Part shown: piece by piece, positions 1 through 7,282 of the stretch
Position numbering within the stretch: position 1 is the stretch's first letter
How the letters are laid out: each line of letters opens with the position of its first letter
DNA from: DASWTL01 sp966250385
GTDB lineage: Bacteria > Bacteroidota > Bacteroidia > Sphingobacteriales > Sphingobacteriaceae
Assembly (NCBI GenBank): GCA_966250385.1
Contig: CBINHC010000016.1
Location: 1 to 57,328 of the forward strand
Direction: 5' to 3'
Length of the DNA: 57,328 bases
Notes under the pieces: generated by a model
The model's input: only the letters and a program-made list of their open reading frames with translations
Database searches by the model: none
Told to the model about the DNA's origin: nothing
Made by a program: the position numbers and the translations under genes

Positions 1-211
1 CATGATGGCGTATACGGGGCGGTTCTCAGGCAGGTTCGGAAAAAGTTAAAAAAAAAAATGAATCGGGAGAAAGGTTGACTAGTAGGATAGAAATAAAATT
101 AACAGTAGTACCTGTGACCGATTAGGAAAATCCGGCCGGGACGCTGCAGGATCCGCAGTCCGAATTTTATTAAAACCCATCGATTCAGCTGGCTGTTCTG
201 TATGAAATGGT
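1..211. other. Left-edge non-coding stretch
   Basis: No convincing gene is visible here. The stretch contains the copy at 8-45 of an element that also occurs upstream of the pectate lyase, followed by an A-rich run. Leftward from this element there would be room for a minus-strand gene off the window, but nothing of it can be read. Confidence 0.5.
8..45 (-). promoter_or_regulatory. Upstream element shared with the pectate lyase gene (left copy)
   Basis: About 33 of 38 positions match the segment at 2801-2838. The shared core reads CGTATACGGG, then a GTTCTC/GTTTCTC block, then GGTTCGG and an A-run. In both copies two GTTC/TTTC-type blocks lie 12 bp apart (21-25 and 33-37 here). Because the right copy sits just upstream of a minus-strand gene, this one may serve a minus-strand gene beyond the left edge. 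Function as an operator is an inference. Confidence 0.4.
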
Positions 212-217
212 ATGGTG

Positions 218-373
218 ATGGCGACACAGCATGTAAGTAGGATATGGGATCCGGAAGAGGAAGTTACCGACCCTAACCGGGAACGCAGGACGATTGAAGA
301 ACTGGAGATTCCGCATGAAGACCAGGAACCGGAAGATGATGAATTCCTCCTGCCACCGGAAATCGACGAATAA
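218..373 (+). CDS. Small acidic protein, 51 residues
   Basis: A short open frame beginning MATQHVSRIWDPEEEV and ending in PPEIDE. It is very rich in Glu and Asp, has no signal peptide or membrane segment, and contains few residues of the kind random frames give (little Ser, Cys or Leu). An in-frame ATG at 212 would add two residues, and a stop lies just before it at 203-205. I do not recognise a family. The biased composition and clean stop make it look like a real small soluble protein, perhaps a partner of a basic protein or nucleic-acid-binding factor, but that is speculation. No clear ribosome-binding site is visible. Confidence 0.45.
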   Translation: MATQHVSRIWDPEEEVTDPNRERRTIEELEIPHEDQEPEDDEFLLPPEIDE

Positions 374-1022
374 ACCGTGGTACACCCACTACGAAAATAC
401 GGCGGGTCCGGCACTTAATATCGAAATTACCAGATTCTGCATTGTATGTCAGTCCTAACGTACCCTGGCGCACAGGGCAATCCTGCCAACGGTGCCATGA
501 CATCGCATGCGGCCCGGCTGGCATCGTCAAAGCGTTTGACCGGTAGTCCGGTCGATGCCTGTCCGCCTACTCTATTATACTCTGAGTCGCATTCGCGTAA
601 CATTAATTCTTTTTAATTAAAATAAACCGCCTTTTTAACGACTATCCCAAGAAAATACAAAATAATTTTCATTAAATGAAATATTATTTTACTTTAGCTA
701 TTGTATTTTTTAACACACAGAGACAGAAACCGTTTTTTACATGATAATGATCCGAACAAATAAGTCCTACTGCGATCAATCAATCAATACGTTCCGCCCA
801 TTTAACCTTGCCAGACGCGGCTTTAACTTTTATTTAAACACCGCATCAATCCAAACCAACAGTCCGGACAACGCTCTCCGGAGTCTGACAGAGGCTTGGA
901 GAACATAGCCCCCCCGAGAGCACGTACAGCCATTGACCATAAACGGAACCCCAAAGTGTCTGCCGGAAGGTCATCTCCCATTTCAATCAAATCCGAATCA
1001 AAACTTTTTGAACATAACAGTT
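374..1022. other. Intergenic region without a supported gene
   Basis: About 650 bases. A 56-codon open frame at 446-616 on the plus strand lacks family resemblance and is not called. The segment around 610-760 is AT-rich, as expected for a promoter region; no exact TAnnTTTG box was placed. The stretch before 1023 contains a TTTTTG run close to the next start codon. Confidence 0.4.
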
Positions 1023-1415
1023 ATGTATAACGTAAATTCCATGATCAGACTCACCCCATCCCATGCAATCACTGATGGCAGTCTTTATTTCAGAAAGGCT
1101 TTTCCGATCAGGAATCCGGAAACCATCGTCGTAAGCGCTACGCTTGATTCCTATCACAGGGACCTACGGTTTGAATTTGAGGACATCATCCTTTATTACA
1201 ACCTTGACACATTGACCTTTGTCTACGATTCATACAACATTCCAAAGAACATCTCGGGTTTCTTCCGGCAGAAGGTGCAGGACGACAATGTGGAAGTCAC
1301 TTTCTTTTCCTTTGTATTCGAAATCGGATATCAGGACGACCTCCGGATCTTTAATGTACATGGCTATTTCGAAGAAGAAGTTCCGGAGATCGAGGAAACT
1401 TCAGTTGCCTACTAA
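1023..1415 (+). CDS. Hypothetical protein, 130 residues
   Basis: The open frame extends upstream to 933, but the first 30 codons look like untranslated sequence; the start at 1023 (MYNVNSMIRLTPSH) or the ATG at 1041 (MIRLTPSH) fits better. The protein alternates hydrophobic and charged residues with many Phe, Tyr and Asp, for example FEFEDIILYYNLDTLTFVYD, suggesting a small beta-rich cytoplasmic protein. There is no signal peptide. The C-terminus is acidic (EEEVPEIEE). I do not recognise the family. It is convergent with the pectate lyase gene and shares the intergenic hairpin with it. Confidence 0.55.
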   Translation: MYNVNSMIRLTPSHAITDGSLYFRKAFPIRNPETIVVSATLDSYHRDLRFEFEDIILYYNLDTLTFVYDSYNIPKNISGFFRQKVQDDNVEVTFFSFVFEIGYQDDLRIFNVHGYFEEEVPEIEETSVAY

Positions 1416-1476
1416 CGTCCAGGCTGCCGGACCCGCCGAAAGCCAGAGCGGTTCGCAGTGCACGGCTGCATGCCTC

Positions 1477-1515
1477 AAAAAAAAGAAGGCCCGCCACTTT
1501 TCGTGACGAGCCTTC
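1477..1515 (-). terminator. Rho-independent terminator of the pectate lyase gene
   Basis: Read on the minus strand, GAAGGC and GCCTTC arms enclose an inner GTCAC/GTGGC stem (one G-U pair) with a GAAAA-type loop, followed by a run of eight T. It lies about 35 bases after the stop codon of the pectate lyase gene. Confidence 0.8.
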
Positions 1516-1549
1516 AGTTTGGATGTGTTATGAAAAAAGACCTTGTTTC

Positions 1550-2755
1550 TTAGTGTGCTCCTGCACCGTTTTTAACGAGTGTCGGAACATCCTTGGCAGC
1601 TGATAATGCTGTCTTGTAAGAATAGGTTGGTACCCACTTGGATGCCGCAGTTTTGATCTTGTTCGGAGCACAGTTGTCATACAGGTTGGTTTTCTCACCA
1701 CCAATGAATCCTAATACAGTTCCGATAGTTACAAGCGGTCCGCCCTTGATACCTTTGAAGTAGTTGTTCTCAACATAGATGTTAGCACCCATTCTGGCAG
1801 CAACGCTGTATCCCTGACCTGCTTTGTAGGTCTTGGTGTGCTCATAGTAGTTGTTGAACACGTGACCGGTTCCGAAGCTTAAGCTTGGAGAACGCTCCAG
1901 CGTGTTCAGGAAGTAGTTGTGGTGATAGGTGATTCTCAGGTGACCTTTGTCTGCCACGTTATTTTCACCACCACCTACAAGAGACGTTAATGAAGCGTTG
2001 GAAAACTTCGACCAGGAGATCGTTACGAAGTCAGACTCCTGAGTGACATCCACCAATCCGTCATATACCGGATTGTCGAATGTACAATGGTCGATCCAAA
2101 CGTGATGCGTACGATCCTTGATGGTAATACCGTCGGTCGCACTCGGATTGACGATGGTCATGTTCTTCACGATGATGTTGCTTACATTGTACATCTTGAG
2201 ACCCGGACCATCCAGTTTCGATCCGCTCAGACCGATGATCGTCTTGTTGGATTTTACAGTAATACCTGCGCTTCCCTTGATGACGCCCTTTACGTAGATA
2301 ATCATAGGCGAAGAGGAACCTGCTGCACTCTTTAAAGCGTCCAGTGTGCTTACAGTTACTTCTTTTCCACCCTTACCACCGGTTGTTCCGCCTTCCATAG
2401 CTGCGAATCCGATTGGCGTACCAATATCTGACGGATTAGACGGCTTCGGCGCTTCAGTTGTAGGAGCCGGAGCTGGTGCTGGTGCTGGTGCTGGAGCAGG
2501 AGCAGGAGCAGGAGCTGGTGCAGGAGTTTCCTCAGCTGGTGCAGGAGCAGGCGCTGGTGACTCCGCTTCCGGTGCTTCCTCTGCAGGAGTCTCCTCAGGA
2601 GTATCAGGTGTAGTTACAGAATCGTCACTTGGTACTGCAGGGATCTCGATGGCCGGAGTTGATTCAAACGGCTCTTGTGTGTCTTTGGTACAGCTAGCCC
2701 CCACTAGACCTACCAAAAGGATTAACATTCCCTTTTCTAAACTAAATTTTCTCAT
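1550..2755 (-). CDS. Pectate lyase, polysaccharide lyase family 1, lipoprotein
   Basis: 401 residues. Cleaves polygalacturonate by beta-elimination; expected to sit on the cell surface as a lipoprotein. Residues 1-22 form a lipoprotein signal (lipobox VGASC, Cys22). Residues about 28-105 are a linker of Glu/Pro/Ala ending in repeated Pro-Ala. The rest is a right-handed beta-helix of the Pel/Amb a type, starting GFAAMEGGTTGGKGG and containing the hallmark VWIDHCTF and DGLVDVTQESDFVTISWSKF segments (calcium-site Asp residues). An RSP motif in LERSPSLSFG carries the likely catalytic Arg. It is monocistronic, with a terminator behind it and a repeated upstream element at 2801-2838. No SusC/SusD genes accompany it, so it is not in a standard polysaccharide utilisation locus here. 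Confidence 0.93.
   Translation of the reverse strand: MRKFSLEKGMLILLVGLVGASCTKDTQEPFESTPAIEIPAVPSDDSVTTPDTPEETPAEEAPEAESPAPAPAPAEETPAPAPAPAPAPAPAPAPAPAPTTEAPKPSNPSDIGTPIGFAAMEGGTTGGKGGKEVTVSTLDALKSAAGSSSPMIIYVKGVIKGSAGITVKSNKTIIGLSGSKLDGPGLKMYNVSNIIVKNMTIVNPSATDGITIKDRTHHVWIDHCTFDNPVYDGLVDVTQESDFVTISWSKFSNASLTSLVGGGENNVADKGHLRITYHHNYFLNTLERSPSLSFGTGHVFNNYYEHTKTYKAGQGYSVAARMGANIYVENNYFKGIKGGPLVTIGTVLGFIGGEKTNLYDNCAPNKIKTAASKWVPTYSYKTALSAAKDVPTLVKNGAGAH
2464..2560 (-). repeat. Hexanucleotide tandem repeat encoding a Pro-Ala linker
   Basis: On the plus strand the units are GGTGCT, GGAGCA and GGAGCT, about ten in a row with one interruption. They encode (Ala-Pro)n between the lipid anchor and the lyase domain. 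The 6-bp unit keeps the frame when the copy number changes, so the linker length can vary without breaking the gene. Confidence 0.75.
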
Positions 2756-2800
2756 AGTAGATTGATAGTTAATTAGATATTTAATTTTCTAAAACTCGGG

Positions 2801-2838
2801 TTCGTATACGGGTCGTTTCTCCGGATGGTTCGGAAAAA
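2801..2838 (-). promoter_or_regulatory. Upstream element of the pectate lyase gene (right copy)
   Basis: Lies 46-83 bases before the pectate lyase start codon and matches 8-45 at about 33 of 38 positions. It contains GTTTC at 2815-2819 and GGTTC at 2827-2831, 12 bp apart, and a further GGTTC just outside at 2799-2803. The position suits an operator or promoter element; the regulator is unknown. Confidence 0.45.
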
Positions 2839-3202
2839 AATGAAAAAAACCCTCAACCACCTATAGTACAAAACATTACAAAGCAACCAGAATGATACGA
2901 TCAGCCAGCCAAAACCCCGCTCTGGCCCGCATCAAACGTCGATTGAGTGCACCTGCCCTGGCTTTCGGGGCGTGACGGAAACGGAAGCTACCACGTACGT
3001 AATTCCCCAATAAATATAGAACTAAGATTGCAGGCTACTGCAACGCATCCCGAAATACAGCTAACCAGGGAACTGCGGAAAGCTCCGGCTCTACGATTCC
3101 CATGCACCGCCTCCAGTCCTTTTATACCAGCAACCCGCGCGGGGCAGTGAACCATTTCGGTTTGCATTTGGGGGAATGCTGAACCTCAGAGCCGGTAAAG
3201 AT
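2839..3202. other. Intergenic region without a supported gene
   Basis: Between the pectate lyase upstream element and the first repeat-protein cassette. A 67-codon open frame at 2947-3150 has no signal or family resemblance. I see no hairpin, RNA gene or clear promoter. Confidence 0.4.
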
Positions 3203-3340
3203 TTTCACCGACTTTTCTCCCGGATTCACCGACAGGTTGCCGACCTCTGCCAATCAGGTATATAGCACGTTACATCTTTGAAATACCTTTGAATCAACAA
3301 ATAAGAACAACGGATTTAAAACATTTTAACATATAAAACC
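3203..3340 (+). promoter_or_regulatory. Promoter cassette of repeat-protein copy 1
   Basis: Direct repeats TTCACCGAC at 3204-3212 and 3225-3233 (9 bp, 12-bp spacer), then after 13 bp CTGCCAATCA at 3247-3256, then after 27 bp TACCTTTG at 3284-3291, which fits the Bacteroidota -7 consensus TAnnTTTG. GAATCAACAA follows, probably close to the transcript start. The same parts at the same distances precede the copies at 4175 and 15442. Confidence 0.8.
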
Positions 3341-3751
3341 ATGAAAACGCTAGCCACCCTGACCGCCCTGCTGATCATCATTTCTTTCGGTGCCATGGCT
3401 GATGACTCTACAGGTACTGCTATGGACGCCTCCAAAAAGACCGTCGCTGCTCCGGCCTTCAACTGGGGATCACCAGAGGACCTCAATACCAGGACCGTTG
3501 AACAACTGAAGTACCTTCCGGTGCTGGCTCCTGCCATGGACTGGGGTGCTCCGGAGGATCTGAACGAATCCGAGCTGCAGTCCTTGAAAGTACGAACCGG
3601 CGTATCCCTGGAGCTTCCTTCATTCACCTGGGGTTCTCCGGATGATCTGAACCTGGAAACTGTGAACGTTTTGAGGACCGCAATCCATACCATCTCCTAC
3701 CCTGCCATCGTGATCGGCGACCCCTCGGAGATCGATGCACCGGATCTGAAA
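3203..3751 (+). repeat. Long direct repeat, copy A (549 bp)
   Basis: Matches 4971-5519 (offset 1768). The two are identical over 3203-3674, including the whole promoter cassette and leader, and differ at only three positions afterwards, all within the last 80 bases. Homology stops at the end of the coding sequence. Confidence 0.95.
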
Positions 3752-3754
3752 TAA
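3341..3754 (+). CDS. Secreted WGxPEDLN-repeat protein, copy 1
   Basis: 137 residues. Residues 1-20 are a Sec signal peptide with likely cleavage after AMA. After a short linker there are three tandem units of about 26-30 residues, each opening with aromatic-x-W-G-[SA]-P-[ED]-D-L-N (41-49, 67-75 and 96-104) and continuing into a helix-like stretch ending in LK, SLK or LR. A fourth, degenerate unit (VIGDPSEIDAPDL) closes the protein. No Cys in the mature part; strongly acidic. I do not recognise this family and give no function. It is likely periplasmic or secreted; there is no lipobox and no T9SS sorting domain. Copy 3 differs in three residues. The gene has its own promoter cassette and terminator. 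Confidence 0.85.
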   Translation: MKTLATLTALLIIISFGAMADDSTGTAMDASKKTVAAPAFNWGSPEDLNTRTVEQLKYLPVLAPAMDWGAPEDLNESELQSLKVRTGVSLELPSFTWGSPDDLNLETVNVLRTAIHTISYPAIVIGDPSEIDAPDLK

Positions 3755-3796
3755 CTCAAAACGTGATGCTGTTCAGGTCAGGTAAAGTTAAGATAA

Positions 3797-3830
3797 GCAG
3801 TAAGGGCCCTGACGGGCCCTTACTGCTTTG
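3797..3830 (+). terminator. Terminator after repeat-protein copy 1
   Basis: A perfect 13-bp stem (GCAGTAAGGGCCC and its complement) with a TGAC loop, followed by only three T. The stem is strong but the U-tract is short. Confidence 0.7.
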
Positions 3831-4042
3831 ATCAGGTTTGATCAATAAATCTTTCATGGTGGTCCGCTTCCGTCATTCTGCCTTCGACCAGCAACCCCGC
3901 ATCCGATGATTCAGGATTTTTTCTTCGATGCGTTTCAGCATTCGACCCGATTTCCTGATTTTTTTACCGCCGATGAAACCTCGGCGTCTTTTGTGTCGTC
4001 TTCCCTTCAGATTCCCTTCCAGCAGGTGAACCGGACAAAGTT

Positions 4043-4174
4043 TTTACCGACTTTTTTCCCCCATTCACCGGCAGGCCCGGGACTTCTGCCAATCAGCAGC
4101 ATAGCAGATTGGCGGGATGAAATACTTTTGAATCAACAAGCGAACAAGATTTGAAAACAATAAAATATACGACC
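4043..4174 (+). promoter_or_regulatory. Promoter cassette of repeat-protein copy 2
   Basis: TTTACCGAC at 4043-4051 and TTCACCGGC at 4064-4072 (again 12-bp spacer), CTGCCAATCA at 4086-4095 (13 bp later) and TACTTTTG at 4123-4130 (27 bp later), then GAATCAACAA. Surrounding bases differ from copies 1 and 3, so the conserved boxes stand out as functional parts. Confidence 0.78.
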
Positions 4175-4588
4175 ATGAAAATGCTGACATCGCTGACCGC
4201 CGCCCTGCTGATTATCATTTCCTTCGATACCTGGGCTAATGACGCCTCCGGTAACGCTATGGACGCTAAGAAGACCGTAGCTGCCCCTGCCTTCTCCTGG
4301 GGATCACCTGCCGATCTCGATACCAGAACGGTTGAAGAATTGAAATACCTGCCTGTTGCCGCGCCGGCCATGGAATGGGGAACTCCGGACGATCTGAACG
4401 AAACTGAACTGCAGGCCCTGAAAGTTTGGACCGGCATATCATTGAACCTGCCTCCGTTCAGCTGGGGTACTGCGGAAGACCTGGACGACCAAACCCTGAA
4501 AACCTTGAAGACAGCTGCGCACACGATCTCCTACCCTGCGATCGTGGTCGGCAACACAGACGAGATTGATGAGTCGGATCTTAACTAA
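4175..4588 (+). CDS. Secreted WGxPEDLN-repeat protein, copy 2
   Basis: 137 residues. The frame is open upstream to a TTG at 4151, but the ATG at 4175 (MKMLTSLTAALL) gives the same length as the paralogues and the same CC-ATG context, so I choose it. It has a signal peptide with likely cleavage near TWA, then three W-G-[ST]-[PA]-x-D-L-[DN] units (SWGSPADLD, EWGTPDDLN, SWGTAEDLD) and the degenerate last unit VGNTDEIDESDL. It is clearly diverged from copies 1 and 3, mostly outside the motif, which argues for selection on the motif. It lies between the two near-identical copies and would be lost if they recombined. Function unknown. Confidence 0.85.
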   Translation: MKMLTSLTAALLIIISFDTWANDASGNAMDAKKTVAAPAFSWGSPADLDTRTVEELKYLPVAAPAMEWGTPDDLNETELQALKVWTGISLNLPPFSWGTAEDLDDQTLKTLKTAAHTISYPAIVVGNTDEIDESDLN

Positions 4589-4630
4589 GAACCGAAATTC
4601 GAATAGTAGTTTAAGTTTAGTTGATTATAT

Positions 4631-4664
4631 GCAGAAAGGGCCACAAGGCCCTTTCCTGCTTTTG
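4631..4664 (+). terminator. Terminator after repeat-protein copy 2
   Basis: Stem GCAG-AAAGGGCC with GGCCCTTT-CCTGC around an ACAA loop (one bulge), followed by TTTT. It begins 42 bases after the stop codon. Confidence 0.75.
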
Positions 4665-4970
4665 TCAGGCAGGTACCCCCGCCACGCGCTCCTTTTCTTT
4701 TACGAAACCGTCATTTGACTCCGGCCCGAAATGTCTGCCAGCGTAGCTCTCAGCCGGGCATTTTCAACGATGTACGCTGCCGGCGAGCGAGAGCTGCAGG
4801 CAAGCTGACTCTACGTTCAGCGCCGGACAGACTTACAGGGGCTGCGAAATCCTCTGTATATGCTCAGTGTGCGCCGGTCCATAAGGCAGGTTTTGACCGC
4901 ATGGCCGAAATGACATCCCGGTCCGATGCGTCATTTCCAGGATCCGCCACTATGAAGAAAGTCCCGGAGG
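4665..4970. other. Intergenic region between repeat-protein copies 2 and 3
   Basis: About 300 bases with no supported gene. A long open frame on the plus strand (from 4715) has no recognisable composition or signal and runs into the cassette of copy 3. No RNA gene or hairpin was noticed. Confidence 0.4.
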
Positions 4971-5108
4971 TTTCACCGACTTTTCTCCCGGATTCACCGA
5001 CAGGTTGCCGACCTCTGCCAATCAGGTATATAGCACGTTACATCTTTGAAATACCTTTGAATCAACAAATAAGAACAACGGATTTAAAACATTTTAACAT
5101 ATAAAACC
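4971..5108 (+). promoter_or_regulatory. Promoter cassette of repeat-protein copy 3
   Basis: Identical to the cassette at 3203-3340: two TTCACCGAC repeats with a 12-bp spacer, CTGCCAATCA, and TACCTTTG followed by GAATCAACAA. Confidence 0.8.
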
Positions 5109-5519
5109 ATGAAAACGCTAGCCACCCTGACCGCCCTGCTGATCATCATTTCTTTCGGTGCCATGGCTGATGACTCTACAGGTACTGCTATGGACGCCTC
5201 CAAAAAGACCGTCGCTGCTCCGGCCTTCAACTGGGGATCACCAGAGGACCTCAATACCAGGACCGTTGAACAACTGAAGTACCTTCCGGTGCTGGCTCCT
5301 GCCATGGACTGGGGTGCTCCGGAGGATCTGAACGAATCCGAGCTGCAGTCCTTGAAAGTACGAACCGGCGTATCCCTGGAGCTTCCTTCATTCACCTGGG
5401 GTTCTCCGGATGATCTGAACCTGGAAACTGTGAACGTTTTGAAGACCGCAATCCATACCATCTCCTACCCTGCCATCGTGGTCGGCGACCCCTCGGAGAC
5501 CGATGCACCGGATCTGAAG
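4971..5519 (+). repeat. Long direct repeat, copy B (549 bp)
   Basis: Partner of 3203-3751. The three differences are G to A in the Arg/Lys codon, A to G in an Ile/Val codon and T to C in an Ile/Thr codon. All change an amino acid and all fall in the last fourth of the gene. Confidence 0.95.
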
Positions 5520-5522
5520 TAG
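5109..5522 (+). CDS. Secreted WGxPEDLN-repeat protein, copy 3
   Basis: 137 residues, identical to copy 1 except Arg112 to Lys, Ile125 to Val and Ile131 to Thr. It has the same signal peptide, the same three NWGSPEDLN, DWGAPEDLN and TWGSPDDLN units and the degenerate last unit. The upstream region is also identical, so copies 1 and 3 should be expressed alike. The lack of silent changes points to a very recent duplication or gene conversion. The stop codon is TAG here and TAA in copy 1. Function unknown. Confidence 0.85.
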   Translation: MKTLATLTALLIIISFGAMADDSTGTAMDASKKTVAAPAFNWGSPEDLNTRTVEQLKYLPVLAPAMDWGAPEDLNESELQSLKVRTGVSLELPSFTWGSPDDLNLETVNVLKTAIHTISYPAIVVGDPSETDAPDLK

Positions 5523-5576
5523 TGGTGACTTGAATCCGGATCTGTCTCCGGAAAGATCCGGTTAAATGGATACGCA

Positions 5577-5616
5577 AAAACAGGATCGGAGCCTTACGGG
5601 GCTCCGATCCTGTTTT
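5577..5616. terminator. Bidirectional terminator
   Basis: A long perfect stem (ACAGGATCGGAGCC and its complement) with an A-run before and a T-run after it. It can end transcripts of repeat-protein copy 3 from the left and of the minus-strand pseudogene from the right. Confidence 0.85.
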
Positions 5617-5678
5617 ACTGTGTTTCATATACCCCACATCCACACACTTAAAGGTCTAATCAGCGCTGCTGCAGGTCG

Positions 5679-6531
5679 CTACAGGTTACCGTCCAGCCAG
5701 TGGATGATATTGAGCAGTAACCAGGCGTTCTGCCTCGCCGATGGATGATTCATGCCTCTCTTTTCACTTTTGATCCCCTGGAGCTGCGCGGTGAACGGAG
5801 CGCCGTCTGCGAATATCACGACCCGACCCATTCCGAATCTCAGGTACGCCCCGTTAGCGATCCCCCGGCCGGAAATACGGGCTACCGTACCAGATACCGG
5901 TCTTTTTATCCGGGAAACTTCCTGCGGAAGATATATTTCGTAGTCTTCCCCCAACCAGGAAATAACGTGAGCATCCGACGGAACGATTAAACCAATACCA
6001 CCCCAGCACATGATGCTGTCGACCGTGTTTCCGGGTGGACCGGTGAGTTCATTCCGGAGGAGATTTTTTCTGATTACCGAAAAGATCTCCGGTAAACCGT
6101 CTTTCCTCATCGCGAATCCGTTCAGGACATTGATGCCGAATGCAGCGGCCAGCTCATGTACCGATCCTCCGCACGGCATATGGTCCGTAACAAGGAATAA
6201 ACTTCCTCCCTCTGCTACCCAGCGTTTCAGCGCTTGGATTTCCTGCACGGAAAACGCCGATCGGGCGGGCAAATCCCAGTTTTCGGGATCGTACATTGCG
6301 TTGACCGTCACATAGATTTCCGCCTGATTCAGGAGCCCGATACTGACCGGATCTTTAGTCAAAGAGGATCAGTGGGCCGTTCCCGCTTCTGTACCGGGGA
6401 TCCGGAATGGAGTGTTCGAATTTCTCATCCACTACCTGCTGCGCACGGACTGCGGATGTGGGGAAGACGCCAAGGCTGCAGATGAGTGCGGACGGAAACA
6501 GAAGCTTCTTCAGGATGATCGCTGAGGTCAT
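5679..6531 (-). pseudogene. Secreted DUF4350/ThuA-like protein gene, broken by a frameshifting deletion
   Basis: Two fragments in different frames. The first starts at the ATG at 6531, has a clear signal peptide (ILKKLLFPSALICSLGVF, cleavage near VRA-QQ), continues VDEKFEHSIPDPRYRSGNG to GPLILFD, and stops at 6355-6357 after 58 residues. The second is open from a TTG at 6362 to 5679 (227 codons) and holds the rest of the glutamine-amidotransferase-like fold, including WVAEGGSLFLVTDHMPCGG and GRVVIFADGAPFTAQ. From memory of this family, GPxxLFD should continue into EAHxNFHT and about 40 residues of a Rossmann-type start. That segment is missing, so I infer an out-of-frame deletion near 6355-6365. 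The first fragment overlaps the upstream gene by about 107 bases. Confidence 0.65.
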
Positions 6532-7156
6532 TGCTTATCCACAGATCGCTTTCAAAGCAGGTAACCCGGGCTATCTGGCTGCCATTGGATGCGAACGACA
6601 GGGGAAATGTACCGTCCCCGTTCAGAAAAAACAGCTCCGACCGTGGTGTGAATGCGATTTCCTTGTTGTCCCACAGTTGCTTCAGAAGCAACCCATTCCC
6701 CCGGGTCCGGATGGTTAACTGGTACTTGTCGTCATTCTGCAATAAATAGGTCCCCTCCAGCCGTTCGAGCTGCATGGTCGACAGATTTATCGTCTTTCCC
6801 GGGTCAAAGTCAACCCTGGTTGCCATGATCCTGCCAAGCATCTTCACCGCGCTGACCGAACCCGAGGCGTCTTTGATGAACTCCAGCGGATAACCCTCCT
6901 GTTTTGTTTCAAAGCGCATTCCCTCCAGATGGACAAGCTGATATTCCTTATTGGCCCATAATTCTTTGGCGACCAAAGTGCCATTTCTTGACTCTATTTC
7001 AAGAAAAGCGACCTTGTTGGGAAGCTGAAAAAATCCAGTTAGCTTTCCCGGCTGTGCAGAGGCGGCGGATCCGGTGCCCGATGCTCCCGGGGCATGCTGT
7101 CCGTAACCGGATTGTGCGCATACCAAGGCGAGTACCATGAACACGACCGGCATCAT
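6425..7156 (-). CDS. Secreted protein with two DUF3471-like repeats, frame possibly disturbed
   Basis: 243 residues as read. It begins with the hydrophobic MMPVVFMVLALVCAQSGYGQ. Two similar beta-rich units of about 75 residues follow: GKLTGFFQLPNKVAFLEI to SVSAVKMLGR, and ERLEGTYLLQNDDKYQLTI to QIARVTCFESDLW, each with a KELWANKE/KQLWDNKE block. They resemble the small domain attached to some beta-lactamase-like proteins (by eye only). Two oddities: the start lacks the usual Lys/Arg region, while a separate frame from an ATG at 7206 reads MKAMKFPTLSKNF and stops exactly at this start. Also, the last 30 residues look like out-of-frame sequence running through the signal peptide of the next gene. 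Both suggest frameshifts. Exported; function unknown. Confidence 0.55.
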   Translation of the reverse strand: MMPVVFMVLALVCAQSGYGQHAPGASGTGSAASAQPGKLTGFFQLPNKVAFLEIESRNGTLVAKELWANKEYQLVHLEGMRFETKQEGYPLEFIKDASGSVSAVKMLGRIMATRVDFDPGKTINLSTMQLERLEGTYLLQNDDKYQLTIRTRGNGLLLKQLWDNKEIAFTPRSELFFLNGDGTFPLSFASNGSQIARVTCFESDLWISNDLSDHPEEASVSVRTHLQPWRLPHIRSPCAAGSG

Positions 7157-7282
7157 AGCGCCGGTTCGAAGTTTTTGGATAATGTCGGAAATTTCATTGC
7201 TTTCATAAAATTTAATTTTTGGTTGTATGAAGCAACGATAGAGGGACCGGAACGAACTGGGGTTCGTATGGCTCCATCCGGA

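Noticed and set aside
446..616. 56-codon open frame on the plus strand beginning MSVLTYPGAQGN
   Set aside because: No signal, domain or coding-like composition; Ser/Arg/Pro-rich as random GC-balanced frames are.
2346..2765. Long plus-strand frame rich in Gly-Ala repeats
   Set aside because: It is the antisense of the Pro-Ala linker of the pectate lyase.
2947..3150. 67-codon open frame before the first repeat-protein gene
   Set aside because: No family resemblance, and it ends shortly before a conserved promoter cassette.
4715..5104. 129-codon open frame before repeat-protein copy 3
   Set aside because: It runs through the conserved cassette of copy 3, including the promoter boxes, and has no coding-like features.
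3203..5522. Insertion sequence or transposon explanation for the long repeat
   Set aside because: No transposase, no terminal inverted repeats and no target duplication; the repeat coincides with a promoter plus gene.
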